The notes under the pieces were generated by a model. The model had not been told where the DNA came from. It was given only the letters and a program-made list of their open reading frames with translations, and ran no database searches. Both the position numbers and the translations under genes were made by a program. A DNA stretch of 64,000 nucleotides from positions 62,001-126,000 of the forward strand of contig NZ_NIXK01000002.1 in assembly GCF_002763455.1 (NCBI RefSeq), in the 5' to 3' direction. This stretch comes from Lentibacillus sediminis (GTDB lineage: Bacteria > Bacillota > Bacilli > Bacillales > Amphibacillaceae). The stretch's first letter is position 1. Every line of letters starts with the position of its first letter. Positions 55,375 through 64,000 of this stretch are shown one piece after another.

Positions 55375-56469
55375 GTGGAAATTTTTACTTATATGGAAAA
55401 ATATGATTACGAACAGCTTGTTTTTTGTCAGGATAAAAACTCCGGTTTAAAAGCGATTATTGCCATTCACGACACCACTCTGGGGCCTGCACTCGGAGGA
55501 ACCAGAATGTGGACATACGACTCAGAGGCCAAGGCAATTGAAGATGCTTTACGGCTGGCCAAAGGCATGACCTACAAAAATGCTGCTGCAGGGTTAAATC
55601 TCGGCGGCGGGAAAACCGTGATTATCGGAGATCCGAAAAAAGATAAAAATCCGGAAATGTTCCGTGCATTCGGCAGATATATTCAAAGTTTGAATGGCCG
55701 CTATATTACTGCAGAGGATGTAGGGACAACCGTGGCTGACATGGACTTAATCCATATGGAGACTGATTTTGTAACAGGCATTTCCCCGGAATCCGGATCT
55801 TCAGGAAATCCATCACCTGTCACTGCATACGGGGTCTACAAAGGAATGAAAGCTTCTGCGAAAGAAGCGTTTGGCTCCGATTCACTTGAAGGAAAAACGG
55901 TTGCTATTCAAGGGATTGGGAGTGTAGCATTCACCTTGTGTCAATACCTGCATGAAGAAGGGGCGAAACTGGTGGTCACTGATATTAACCAGGATGCAAT
56001 TGACCGTGCAGTGGAGGCTTTTGGGGCAGAGGCAGTAGCTCCGGAAGCAATTTATGAAGTGGAATGTGACATTTACGCTCCATGTGCATTAGGCGCGACG
56101 ATTAATGATGAGACGATTCCCAAATTAAAGGCGAAAGTAATCGCCGGCTCTGCCAACAATCAGCTGAAATCACTGAAACATGGTGAAATTCTTCATGAGG
56201 AAGGCATCGTTTATGCACCGGACTATGTGATAAATTCCGGCGGGGTGATTAATGTTGCTGACGAATTAAACGGTTATAATCAAGACAGGGCGATGAAAAA
56301 AGTTGAAACGATTTACAATAGTCTCCAGCGAGTGTTTGAAATAGCCAGAAGAGACAACATTCCTACCTCTGCAGCCGCTGACCGGATGGCAGAAGAACGG
56401 ATCGCATCATTGAAAAAATCGCGAAATCAATTTCTAGTAAATGAACATCATATCCTAAGCAGAAGATAA
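55375..56469 (+). CDS. bcd: Leucine dehydrogenase
   Basis: 364 residues. NAD-dependent oxidative deamination of leucine, isoleucine and valine to keto acids. The catalytic Lys is in NLGGGKTVI (about 80), substrate Lys in [10 protein letters not shown] (about 68), and the NAD fold begins [13 protein letters not shown] start behind AGGAGG. Confidence 0.95.
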   Translation: MEIFTYMEKYDYEQLVFCQDKNSGLKAIIAIHDTTLGPALGGTRMWTYDSEAKAIEDALRLAKGMTYKNAAAGLNLGGGKTVIIGDPKKDKNPEMFRAFGRYIQSLNGRYITAEDVGTTVADMDLIHMETDFVTGISPESGSSGNPSPVTAYGVYKGMKASAKEAFGSDSLEGKTVAIQGIGSVAFTLCQYLHEEGAKLVVTDINQDAIDRAVEAFGAEAVAPEAIYEVECDIYAPCALGATINDETIPKLKAKVIAGSANNQLKSLKHGEILHEEGIVYAPDYVINSGGVINVADELNGYNQDRAMKKVETIYNSLQRVFEIARRDNIPTSAAADRMAEERIASLKKSRNQFLVNEHHILSRR

Positions 56470-56496
56470 GGAATACAGGCAACGGAGGTAAGCATT

Positions 56497-57576
56497 TTGC
56501 AGCGATTATTACGAGTACTCGTTATCAATCCAGGCTCCACTTCTACAAAAATCGGTGTATTTGATAATGAAATTTGTATATTTGAACAAACCATCCGGCA
56601 CAAACCGGAGGAATTGGATCCATTCCGGCGCATTATTGATCAGTATGAATACCGGAAAAATGTTATTCTGGAAACCCTGGATTACGAGGGAATCAATATA
56701 TCCAAATTAAGCGCCGTCTGTGGAAGGGGCGGTCTGCTTAAGCCAATCGAGGGCGGAACATATGAAGTAAACGAGCCGATGCTTAACGACTTAAAAATTG
56801 GCTTTAACGGTGAACATGCATCTAATCTGGGAGGCATTCTCGCCAATGAGATTGCCGGTGGGCTCAATATTCCTGCTTTTATCGTTGATCCGGTAGTGGT
56901 GGATGAACTGGATGAGGTGGCAAGATTTTCCGGTGTTCCGGAAATACCACGCAAAAGTATTTTTCATGCGTTAAACCAAAAAGCAGTTGCCAGAAAAGCA
57001 GCGGACGAGCTTAAAAAACCATATGAAGAGGCAAATCTGGTTGTCACCCACATGGGCGGCGGCATTACAATCGGCGCCCATAAGAGTGGCAAGGTTGTCG
57101 ATGTTAATAATGGACTGCACGGTGACGGGCCTTTTTCACCGGAGAGGGCTGGAACGGTACCGGCGGGGGATTTGGTCGCAATGTGCTTCTCCGGCAGCTA
57201 TTATCGGGATGAAATTATGCGGAAAATAGTCGGCGGCGGCGGTTTGATGGCCTATCTGCAAACAAATGATGCGCTGGACGTAGAAGAACGAATTGCTGCA
57301 GGGGAAGAAAAAGCTAAGCAAATTTACGAGGCAATGGCATATCAGATCGCAAAGGAAATCGGCTCGATGAGTACCGTTTTAGAAGGAAACGTGGATGCGA
57401 TCGTCCTGACTGGCGGACTTGCTTACGGGAAAGAATTTGTTGATATGATTACAAGTAGAATTAACTGGATTGCTGATACGCTTATTTTTCCCGGGGAAAA
57501 TGAGCTGCAGGCACTCAACGAGGGAGTGCTGAGGGTACTGCGGCAGCAGGAAGAACCTAAAGTCTACCCCGCCTAA
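56497..57576 (+). CDS. buk: Butyrate kinase
   Basis: 359 residues, acetate kinase/ASKHA fold: [16 protein letters not shown] at the N-terminus, [12 protein letters not shown] and VLTGGLAYG. It makes ATP from butyryl or branched acyl phosphate. TTG start at 56497, 8 bases after CGGAGGT. Confidence 0.95.
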   Translation: MQRLLRVLVINPGSTSTKIGVFDNEICIFEQTIRHKPEELDPFRRIIDQYEYRKNVILETLDYEGINISKLSAVCGRGGLLKPIEGGTYEVNEPMLNDLKIGFNGEHASNLGGILANEIAGGLNIPAFIVDPVVVDELDEVARFSGVPEIPRKSIFHALNQKAVARKAADELKKPYEEANLVVTHMGGGITIGAHKSGKVVDVNNGLHGDGPFSPERAGTVPAGDLVAMCFSGSYYRDEIMRKIVGGGGLMAYLQTNDALDVEERIAAGEEKAKQIYEAMAYQIAKEIGSMSTVLEGNVDAIVLTGGLAYGKEFVDMITSRINWIADTLIFPGENELQALNEGVLRVLRQQEEPKVYPA

Positions 57577-57597
57577 TTCTTAAAGGAGTGTATACAG

Positions 57598-59025
57598 ATG
57601 GCAAAGGAAAAGGATTATGATCTTGTTGTGCTCGGCGGCGGCACGGGCGGATATGTTGCCGCCATTCGTGCCTCCCAGCTTGGCATGCAGGTTGCTGTTG
57701 TGGAAAAAGCAGAACTGGGAGGAACTTGTCTTCATCGCGGATGCATCCCTTCCAAAGCGCTTCTCAGAAGTGCAGAAGTTTACAGACAGACAAAAGAAGC
57801 GGCTGATTATGGCGTTGATACAAAAGATACGACCTTAAACTTTCCTAAAGTGCAGGAAAGAAAGCAGCGGATTATTCAATCCTTGCATCAAGGCGTGCAG
57901 GGATTAATGAAAAAAGGTAAAATTGATGTGTATGAAGGGTTTGGCCGCATCCTTGGTCCGAGTATTTTTTCTCCAATTCCCGGCACGATCTCGATTGAGT
58001 ATGCAAATGGCGAAGAAAACACGATGCTTGTGCCAAAAAATGTCCTGATAGCAACCGGTTCAAAGCCAAAATCATTGCCGGGCCTGGAGTTTGACAGTAC
58101 ATATGTAATGAGTTCGGATGATGCGTTGTCGATGGAGGAGCTTCCTGAGAAAATCGTAATTGTCGGCGGTGGCGTTATTGGCATCGAATGGGCATCAATG
58201 CTGGCAGATTTCGGTGTGGAGGTCACGGTCATTGAATACCTGGAACGAATTCTGCCGACAGAAGACGTAGCAATTGCCAAAGAAGTAGAAAAACAGCTGA
58301 AGGAAAAAGGCGTTTCCTTCATTAAAGGGGCAAAAGTGCTGCCGGACACACTGCAAAAAGAGAATGGCGTGACAGTGAAGGCAGAAATCGGGGATAAGGA
58401 AGAAACTTTTCAGGCTGACCGCATGCTGATTTCCGTTGGCAGGGAAGCGAATACGACCAATATTGGCTTGGAAAACACTGATATCGTAGTGGATAACGAG
58501 GTTATTCAGACAAACTCTTATTATCAGACGAAAGAATCGCATATTTACGCCATCGGTGATGTCATCGGGGGTATGCAACTGGCACATGTTGCCTCCCATG
58601 AAGGAATCATTGCTGTAGAACATATGGCTGATAAAAAGCCGCTGCCAATGGATTATGACAGCGTATCTTCCTGTATTTATTCCAGTCCGGAAGCGGCCAG
58701 CGTCGGGTTAACCGAACAACAGGCCAAGGAAAAAGGATTTGATATAAAAACAGGAAAATTCCCGTTTAAAGCTGTCGGAAAAGCACTGGTGCACGGAGAG
58801 TCAGATGGCTTTGTCAAAATAATTATGGATAAGAAAACAGAGGATCTGCTGGGTGTCCATATGGTTGGTCCGCATGTAACCGATATGATATCCGAGGCAG
58901 GTCTTGCCAAAGTGCTTGATGCAACACCATGGGAAATCGCCCATACGGTCCACCCGCATCCAACTCTTTCTGAAGTAATAGGTGAAGCAGCACTGGCGGT
59001 TGAAGGAAAGCAGATACATGGATAA
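57598..59025 (+). CDS. lpdV: Dihydrolipoyl dehydrogenase of the branched-chain keto acid complex
   Basis: 475 residues, E3 component. FAD fold VLGGGTGGYVAAIRA, redox disulfide in GGTCLHRGCIPSK (Cys44, Cys49), NAD fold VIVGGGVIGIEWA, second FAD motif YAIGDVIGG and the C-terminal HPHPTLSE with the catalytic His. It reoxidises lipoyl groups of BkdB. Confidence 0.95.
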   Translation: MAKEKDYDLVVLGGGTGGYVAAIRASQLGMQVAVVEKAELGGTCLHRGCIPSKALLRSAEVYRQTKEAADYGVDTKDTTLNFPKVQERKQRIIQSLHQGVQGLMKKGKIDVYEGFGRILGPSIFSPIPGTISIEYANGEENTMLVPKNVLIATGSKPKSLPGLEFDSTYVMSSDDALSMEELPEKIVIVGGGVIGIEWASMLADFGVEVTVIEYLERILPTEDVAIAKEVEKQLKEKGVSFIKGAKVLPDTLQKENGVTVKAEIGDKEETFQADRMLISVGREANTTNIGLENTDIVVDNEVIQTNSYYQTKESHIYAIGDVIGGMQLAHVASHEGIIAVEHMADKKPLPMDYDSVSSCIYSSPEAASVGLTEQQAKEKGFDIKTGKFPFKAVGKALVHGESDGFVKIIMDKKTEDLLGVHMVGPHVTDMISEAGLAKVLDATPWEIAHTVHPHPTLSEVIGEAALAVEGKQIHG

Positions 59026-59109
59026 AGAAAACTTGGCTTGTCAGCAAGCTATTATCACGACAAGCTTTCGTTGCAATTATCCAGGATAAGAACAAGGGAG
59101 GGAATAAAC

Positions 59110-60099
59110 GTGAGCAAGAAGAGTCATGAAAAATTAGGCTTGACAGAAGAGCAAGTCATCGAAATGTATAAAACAATGCTCCTGGCAAGAAAACTGGATG
59201 AAAGAATGTGGCTCCTCAATCGTGCGGGGAAAATTCCATTTGTAATTTCCTGTCAGGGGCAGGAAGCAGCTCAGGTGGGGGCATCATTTGCCCTGGACAG
59301 AGAGACCGACTATACTGCACCGTATTACCGGGACATGGGAGTGGTGCTTGCCTTTGGTATGACGGCAAAAGAACTGATGCTTTCGAGCTTTGCCAAAGCG
59401 GAGGATCCCAACTCCGGCGGCCGGCAGATGCCTGGTCATTTTGGCCAAAAGAAAAACAATATTTTAAGCGGATCTTCTCCGGTTACAACTCAACTGCCCC
59501 ATGCTGTGGGAGTTGCGCTTGCAGCCAAAATGGAAAAAAAGCCGATTGTATCATTTACCACCCTCGGAGAAGGGTCATCCAACCAGGGAGATTTTCATGA
59601 AGGTTTAAATTTTGCCGGTGTGCATAACTTGCCTGTTATTACCATGGTGGAGAACAACAAATACGCGATTTCCGTACCACTTGAGAAACAGCTGGCCAGC
59701 GAAACCGTTGCTGAGAGGGCTTCAAGTTATGGGATGCCGGGAATTACGGTCGATGGAAACGATCCGCTGGCAGTTTTCGAAGCAGTACAGACTGCCAGAG
59801 AGCGAGCAGTGAGCGGGGAGGGCCCAACACTGATTGAGGCGGTAACGTATCGTTTTACTGCCCATTCCAGTGATGATGATGACCGGTACCGGGAAAAAGA
59901 CGAAATTCAGGAAGCGAAGAAGAAAGACGGAATTATTGCTTTTGCCAGCTATTTAAAAGAGGCCGGCATCTTAACAGAAGAAAACGAAAAGGCGATCGAG
60001 GATGATACAGCCAATCTGGTCAACGAGGCAACCGATTATGCGGAAAATGCCCCATATGCCGAGCCGGAGCATGCACTGAGATATGTATACGAAGAGTAG
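59110..60099 (+). CDS. bkdAA: Branched-chain 2-oxo acid dehydrogenase E1 alpha
   Basis: 329 residues. Thiamine diphosphate binding is shown by GEGSSNQGDFHEGLNFAGV and ENNKYAIS; RFTAHSSDDDDRYR is the phosphorylation-loop region. With BkdAB it decarboxylates branched keto acids. GTG start at 59110 after GGGAGGG; the open frame before it lacks a start signal. Confidence 0.94.
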   Translation: MSKKSHEKLGLTEEQVIEMYKTMLLARKLDERMWLLNRAGKIPFVISCQGQEAAQVGASFALDRETDYTAPYYRDMGVVLAFGMTAKELMLSSFAKAEDPNSGGRQMPGHFGQKKNNILSGSSPVTTQLPHAVGVALAAKMEKKPIVSFTTLGEGSSNQGDFHEGLNFAGVHNLPVITMVENNKYAISVPLEKQLASETVAERASSYGMPGITVDGNDPLAVFEAVQTARERAVSGEGPTLIEAVTYRFTAHSSDDDDRYREKDEIQEAKKKDGIIAFASYLKEAGILTEENEKAIEDDTANLVNEATDYAENAPYAEPEHALRYVYEE

Positions 60100-60114
60100 G
60101 GAGGGGGAAAACAA

Positions 60115-61098
60115 ATGCCGGTGCAATCATATATACAGGCAGTAACAGCTGCCTTAAAAGAAGAAATGCAGCGTGATGAAAAAGTATTTATTTTAGGAGA
60201 AGACGTAGGGAAAAAAGGCGGAGTGTTCCGCGCGACGGATGGACTCTACGAAGAATTTGGGGAGGAACGTGTGCTTGATACCCCGCTTGCCGAGTCGGCG
60301 ATTGCTGGTGTCGGTATAGGTGCTGCCATGTACGGCATGCGTCCGGTAGCAGAAATGCAGTTCGCCGATTTTATCATGCCTGCGGTAAACCAGATCATTT
60401 CAGAAGCGGCAAAATTACGCTACCGTTCCAATAATGACTGGAATGCGCCGATTACGATTCGCGCTCCATATGGAGGCGGTGTTCACGGAGCATTGTATCA
60501 CTCGCAATCTGTGGAATCGGTGTTTGCCAACCAGCCGGGACTGAAAATTGTTATGCCTTCCACTCCGTATGATGTGAAAGGACTGTTAAAAGCTTCGATC
60601 CGTGACAATGACCCGGTGCTATTCTTTGAACATAAACGTGCATACCGCCTGATTAAAGGAGAAGTTCCGGATGAGGATTACATCCTGCCGATTGGCAAGG
60701 CTGATGTAAAGCGGGAAGGTTCGGATATTACAGTGATCACTTATGGGCTCAGCGTTCATTTTGCCCTGCAGGCAGCGGAGAAGCTAGCCGAGGAAGGAAT
60801 TGACGCCCATATCCTCGACCTGCGCACCATTTACCCATTGGACAAGGAAGCGATTATCGAAGCGGCGAAAAAGACAGGCAAGGTTTTATTAGTAACGGAA
60901 GACAACAAAGAAGGAAGTATTATCGGTGAAGTTGCGGCAATTATAGCGGAAAACTGCCTGTTTGATCTGGATGCGCCAATCCAGCGTCTTGCAGGTCCGG
61001 ATGTACCGGCAATGCCATATTCACCACCAATGGAAAAATATTTCATGATCAACCCCGATAAAGTCGAAAAAGCGATGCGTGATTTAGCAGAATTTTAA
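60115..61098 (+). CDS. bkdAB: Branched-chain 2-oxo acid dehydrogenase E1 beta
   Basis: 327 residues, transketolase pyrimidine domain and C-terminal domain. FILGEDVGKKGGVFRAT and DTPLAESAIAGVGIGAA are typical. It pairs with BkdAA to an alpha2-beta2 E1. Confidence 0.95.
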   Translation: MPVQSYIQAVTAALKEEMQRDEKVFILGEDVGKKGGVFRATDGLYEEFGEERVLDTPLAESAIAGVGIGAAMYGMRPVAEMQFADFIMPAVNQIISEAAKLRYRSNNDWNAPITIRAPYGGGVHGALYHSQSVESVFANQPGLKIVMPSTPYDVKGLLKASIRDNDPVLFFEHKRAYRLIKGEVPDEDYILPIGKADVKREGSDITVITYGLSVHFALQAAEKLAEEGIDAHILDLRTIYPLDKEAIIEAAKKTGKVLLVTEDNKEGSIIGEVAAIIAENCLFDLDAPIQRLAGPDVPAMPYSPPMEKYFMINPDKVEKAMRDLAEF

Positions 61099-61117
61099 CG
61101 AACAGGAGGGATTGCCA

Positions 61118-62389
61118 ATGGCTTCGGAAAAAATTAATATGCCCCAGCTGGGTGAAAGTGTGACAGAAGGAACAATCAGCACATGGCTTGTCAGTGCCGG
61201 CGATCATGTGAACAAGTATGATCCTATCGCTGAAGTCATGACCGATAAAGTCAATGCAGAAGTGCCATCCTCCTTTACTGGCGTAATCAAAGAACTGGTT
61301 GCCCAGGAAGGGGAAACTATTGAAGTCGGCCAGCTCATGTGCTATATCGAAACAGAGAATGGCACAGAGGAATCGGCTGATAGCCCATCTGAAACAGAAG
61401 CGGAAACAGAAAAAGCAGGGGAACAGGCAGAAGAGTCCACGGGCGATCAGTCGATGAAAAAACGTTATTCTCCTGCCGTCTTGCGCCTCGCTCAGGAAAA
61501 TGACATTGATCTGGAGCAAGTAACTGGATCGGGCCGCTCCGGCAGGATTACCAGAAAAGATATCGAAAAAGTCATCGCATCCGGAGAAAAACCGTCTGCA
61601 CCGGAAACGGAACCTGCCCGTACTTCAGCAGCAACCGCAGAACCGGTAAAACCGAAGCAGCAGACTGCTCAAGCGCCGACTGCACAATCAGGAGATGTAG
61701 AAATCCCGGTTACTGGCGTCCGCAAGGCGATTGCTCAGAATATGGTACGCTCCACCCAGGAGATTCCGCATGCCTGGATGACGGTCGAGGCCGATGTAAC
61801 AGATCTTGTTGGGTACCGGAACAGTATCAAAGATGAATTCAAACAAAAAGAAGGATTCAGCCTGACGTTTTTCTCTTTTTTCGTCAAAGCAGTGGCGCAG
61901 GCCCTGAAAGAATTCCCGCAGCTGAACAGCACATGGGCCGAGGATAAAATCATTCAGCGCAAAGATATCAATCTTTCCATCGCGGTTGCCAAAGAGCAGG
62001 AGCTGTTTGTGCCGGTTATTAAGCATGCCGACGAAAAAAGTATTAAAGGAATTGCCAAATCTATCCATGAGCTGGCAATGAAAGCACGCACGGGTAAATT
62101 AGCAGCTGAAGATATGCAAGGCGGAACGTTCACAGTAAATAATACAGGCTCATTCGGATCGATCCACTCCATGGGGGTTATTAACCACCCGCAGGCTGCC
62201 ATCCTGCAAGTGGAATCGATTGTTAAACGTCCGGTCATTGTAAACGACATGTTTGCGGCAAGAGATATGGTGAACCTGTCTCTGTCCCTGGATCACCGCA
62301 TTCTGGACGGACTTGTCTGCGGACAATTCCTGCAGCGCGTAAAAGCGATTTTGGAAAACATGAATCAGTCAAGCACGAATGTTTATTAG
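61118..62389 (+). CDS. bkdB: Branched-chain 2-oxo acid dehydrogenase E2 (lipoamide acyltransferase)
   Basis: 423 residues. Lipoyl domain (about 1-80) with Lys44 in EVMTDKVNAEV, a flexible E/S/A-rich linker, the E1/E3-binding domain (YSPAVLRLAQENDIDLEQVTGSG) and a catalytic domain ending SLDHRILDG. It hands the acyl group to CoA, giving isobutyryl-, isovaleryl- and 2-methylbutyryl-CoA, the primers for branched fatty acids. AGGAGGG favours the ATG at 61118 over the TTG at 61112. Confidence 0.95.
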   Translation: MASEKINMPQLGESVTEGTISTWLVSAGDHVNKYDPIAEVMTDKVNAEVPSSFTGVIKELVAQEGETIEVGQLMCYIETENGTEESADSPSETEAETEKAGEQAEESTGDQSMKKRYSPAVLRLAQENDIDLEQVTGSGRSGRITRKDIEKVIASGEKPSAPETEPARTSAATAEPVKPKQQTAQAPTAQSGDVEIPVTGVRKAIAQNMVRSTQEIPHAWMTVEADVTDLVGYRNSIKDEFKQKEGFSLTFFSFFVKAVAQALKEFPQLNSTWAEDKIIQRKDINLSIAVAKEQELFVPVIKHADEKSIKGIAKSIHELAMKARTGKLAAEDMQGGTFTVNNTGSFGSIHSMGVINHPQAAILQVESIVKRPVIVNDMFAARDMVNLSLSLDHRILDGLVCGQFLQRVKAILENMNQSSTNVY

Positions 62390-62496
62390 GAGACAGGGTC
62401 CCTGGAGAATCTGATAATTGAAATCAGGCAGCAAAGTTGATATGCTTAGAATAAGTTTTCAAGCTATTAACTACATTTAAGGGGATGGAAAAATAC

Positions 62497-62928
62497 ATGG
62501 ATTTCAATCTGTTCATGAATGATGTCGTCGATGCAGCCCGTAAAGACATACGTGAAGCTGGATACGAAGAACTGCGGACGCCTGAAGAAGTGGATGCAGC
62601 AGTCAACCGGGAAGGAACCACATTGTTTATGGTCAATTCCACTTGTGGGTGTGCCGGTGGAGTAGCTCGTCCTGCTGCTGCAAACTCTATCCATTATGAT
62701 AAACGTCCGGATCATCTGGTGACGGTATTTGCCGGACAAGACCGTGAAGCGACAGAGAAAGCAAGACAGTATTTCGAAGGATATCCGCCTTCTTCTCCAT
62801 CCTTTGCTCTATTAAAAGACGGAGAAATGGTTACCATGCTGGAACGTCATGATATCGAAGGATCCAGTGCCGTAGAAGTGATTGGCAAATTGCAGCAAGT
62901 ATTTGACGAAAATTGTAAAGAAGTCTAA
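62497..62928 (+). CDS. brxB: Bacilliredoxin BrxB (YphP/YqiW family)
   Basis: 143 residues with the CGC active site (Cys50-Gly-Cys52) in [10 protein letters not shown] and the conserved [17 protein letters not shown] and [15 protein letters not shown]. It removes bacillithiol from oxidised protein thiols. The ATG at 62497 gives the family start [11 protein letters not shown]; the ATG at 62485 overlaps the ribosome binding site. B. subtilis yqiW also follows the bkd operon. Confidence 0.93.
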   Translation: MDFNLFMNDVVDAARKDIREAGYEELRTPEEVDAAVNREGTTLFMVNSTCGCAGGVARPAAANSIHYDKRPDHLVTVFAGQDREATEKARQYFEGYPPSSPSFALLKDGEMVTMLERHDIEGSSAVEVIGKLQQVFDENCKEV

Positions 62929-62962
62929 ATCACTTCTGCTATCTATGATCCCATAATCCAAG

Positions 62963-63022
62963 AGAAGGTCTTCCTTCTTTTATCAGAGGCTGGCGCTATA
63001 AAGATTAGGTCAGCCTCCTTTT
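62963..63022 (+). terminator. Two hairpins after brxB
   Basis: AGAAGG/CCTTCT (62963-62978) with TTTT, and GAGGCTG (62986-62992) with CAGCCTC (63011-63017) followed by CTTTTAG. The second is the stronger candidate. Confidence 0.65.
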
Positions 63023-63052
63023 AGTAAATGTAAGCATAAGGGAGATATTAAC

Positions 63053-64000
63053 GTGAAAATTGGCTATTGAACGATTAAGACGGCAATAGGAACGCCGGTT
63101 GCCATTTCGATTGCTCAATTACTTGGTGTCAGCAATTTTGTATCAGCTGGTATTTTAACAATTTTGTGCATCCAGCCATCAAGAAAGAAATCATTTTTAA
63201 GTGCCTGGTCCCGTTTTTTGGCTTGTGTGCTGGCTATATTATTTTCGTTTGTTTTTTTTGAGACGATTGGCTATCACCCGGTTGTAATCGGACTGATGCT
63301 TGCCGTCTTTATTCCGGTAACGGTTTTTTTAAAGATTACACCCGGAATTGCCACCAGTTCCGTCATTATATTAAATCTTTACAGTGCTGCCGGTATTTCA
63401 CCCAGTTTCATTGTGGATCAGTTCCTAATCATCATTATCGGCATAGGAACAGGACTTTTGCTTAATTTATATATGCCCAGCCTGGATAAAAATTTAAAAG
63501 AAAAACAGAAGAGACTGGAAGAAAACTTCCGCATCATTTTGTATGAAATTGCCTTATATATTCGCAACAAGGAAGAGAAATGGGATGGGAAGGAAATTAC
63601 CGATACGGAGAGCATTCTCGAGGAAGCCACCGATTTGGTGGAGAGGGATAGGGAGAATCACCTTTTTCGCAATAAGCATCCCTATAAAGATTATTTTCAT
63701 ATGCGGACAAGGCAGTTTGAACTGCTGCAGCGGATGCTTCCGCTCGTAACAAAACTGCCGAACACGGACAAAACGTCAGAAAACATTGCCCGCTTTTTTG
63801 AAGCCTTGTCGGAGGCCGTGACACCGCAAAATCGGGCGGAGGTTTTTTTGGAAGAATTAAATGGACTGCGCAAGGAATTTGACTCTGATGAATTACCGGC
63901 AACGCGCGAAGAATTTGAAACAAGAGCAAACTTGTTCCGTCTGCTGCATGATATAGAAGATTATCTTATACTTAAAAAGAAATACAAGCCTAGTGATGTG
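63053..64000 (+). pseudogene. YqjA-like aromatic acid exporter family gene with stop at codon 6
   Basis: From GTG 63053, behind GGGAG, the frame reads MKIGY-stop-TIKTAIGTPVAISIAQLLG and stays open for 310 more codons to the window edge. The start and the following segments match the ArAE_1 (DUF939, YqjA) family: about four to six N-terminal membrane helices, then a helical soluble domain. The family has Arg at position 6, so CGA has become TGA (63068-63070). The next normal start in frame is a TTG at about 63166, which would cut off the first helix. True nonsense mutation, sequencing error or rare recoding cannot be told apart here. Confidence 0.7.

Noticed and set aside
1-64000. CRISPR array, tRNA or rRNA genes, prophage, defence island
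   Set aside because: No regular short repeats with spacers, no tRNA-like cloverleaf and no phage, restriction or toxin genes were seen; gene order is that of a conserved chromosomal core region.

Overview
The window is chromosomal DNA from a low-to-mid G+C, spore-forming member of the Bacillaceae. Gene order follows the Bacillus subtilis yqg-yqh-yqi region almost step by step: pst/phoU end, yqgN-yqgX, comG operon, yqhG/yqhH, gcv operon, mntR, pepP-efp, spoIIIA operon, accBC, nusB-folD-xseAB-ispA, ahrC-recN-spoIVB-spo0A, bkd operon. Sporulation genes, a glycine riboswitch, sigma-54, sigma-E and sigma-H type promoters and frequent GTG/TTG starts agree with this. The class II (B12-dependent) ribonucleotide reductase and some gene-order changes point to the Oceanobacillus/Virgibacillus/Lentibacillus side of the family; that placement is inference.

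Layout. 1-11.6 kb: phoU 3' end, two small envelope genes, rpmG, folate cyclo-ligase, rhomboid protease gluP, a secreted protein of unknown function, a spoVAF-like germination gene, yqgQ-glcK, an LtaS-type lipoteichoic acid synthase, a DUF2759 protein, a metallo-beta-lactamase-fold hydrolase and yqzE. 11.7-16 kb: complete comGA-GG competence pseudopilus operon and a DUF2626 gene. 16-23.6 kb: yqhG/yqhH on the minus strand, then the glycine-riboswitch-controlled gcvT-gcvPA-gcvPB operon and yqhL. 23.9-31.2 kb: nrdJ under two NrdR-type boxes, mntR, a patatin-like protein, yqhP, yqhR, pepP, efp. 31.3-36.5 kb: spoIIIAA-AH behind a good sigma-E promoter. 37-46.3 kb: accBC, yqhY, nusB, folD, xseAB, ispA, yqxC, ahrC, recN. 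47-51.7 kb: spoIVB, spo0A with sigma-H promoter and 0A boxes, aspartokinase, yqzF. 52.2-62.4 kb: bkdR and its sigma-54-dependent ptb-bcd-buk-lpdV-bkdAA-bkdAB-bkdB operon for branched-chain amino acid breakdown. 62.5-64 kb: bacilliredoxin brxB and the start of a yqjA-like membrane gene.

Most genes are ordinary core genes. The points that stand out: (1) four large GC-rich composite repeats at 36.5, 46.4, 48.4 and 51.8 kb, each made of two oppositely oriented hairpin units, with compensatory base changes between copies that argue for a selected secondary structure; a collapsed mini-version lies at 1.6 kb; (2) an in-frame TGA at codon 6 of the yqjA-like gene; (3) dxs is missing from its usual place between ispA and yqxC; (4) the tapA-sipW-tasA/sinIR block is missing between comG and yqhG; (5) TGCAA-repeat candidate operators shared by bkdR and the bkd promoter region. 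No tRNA, rRNA, CRISPR array, prophage or transposase gene was seen.
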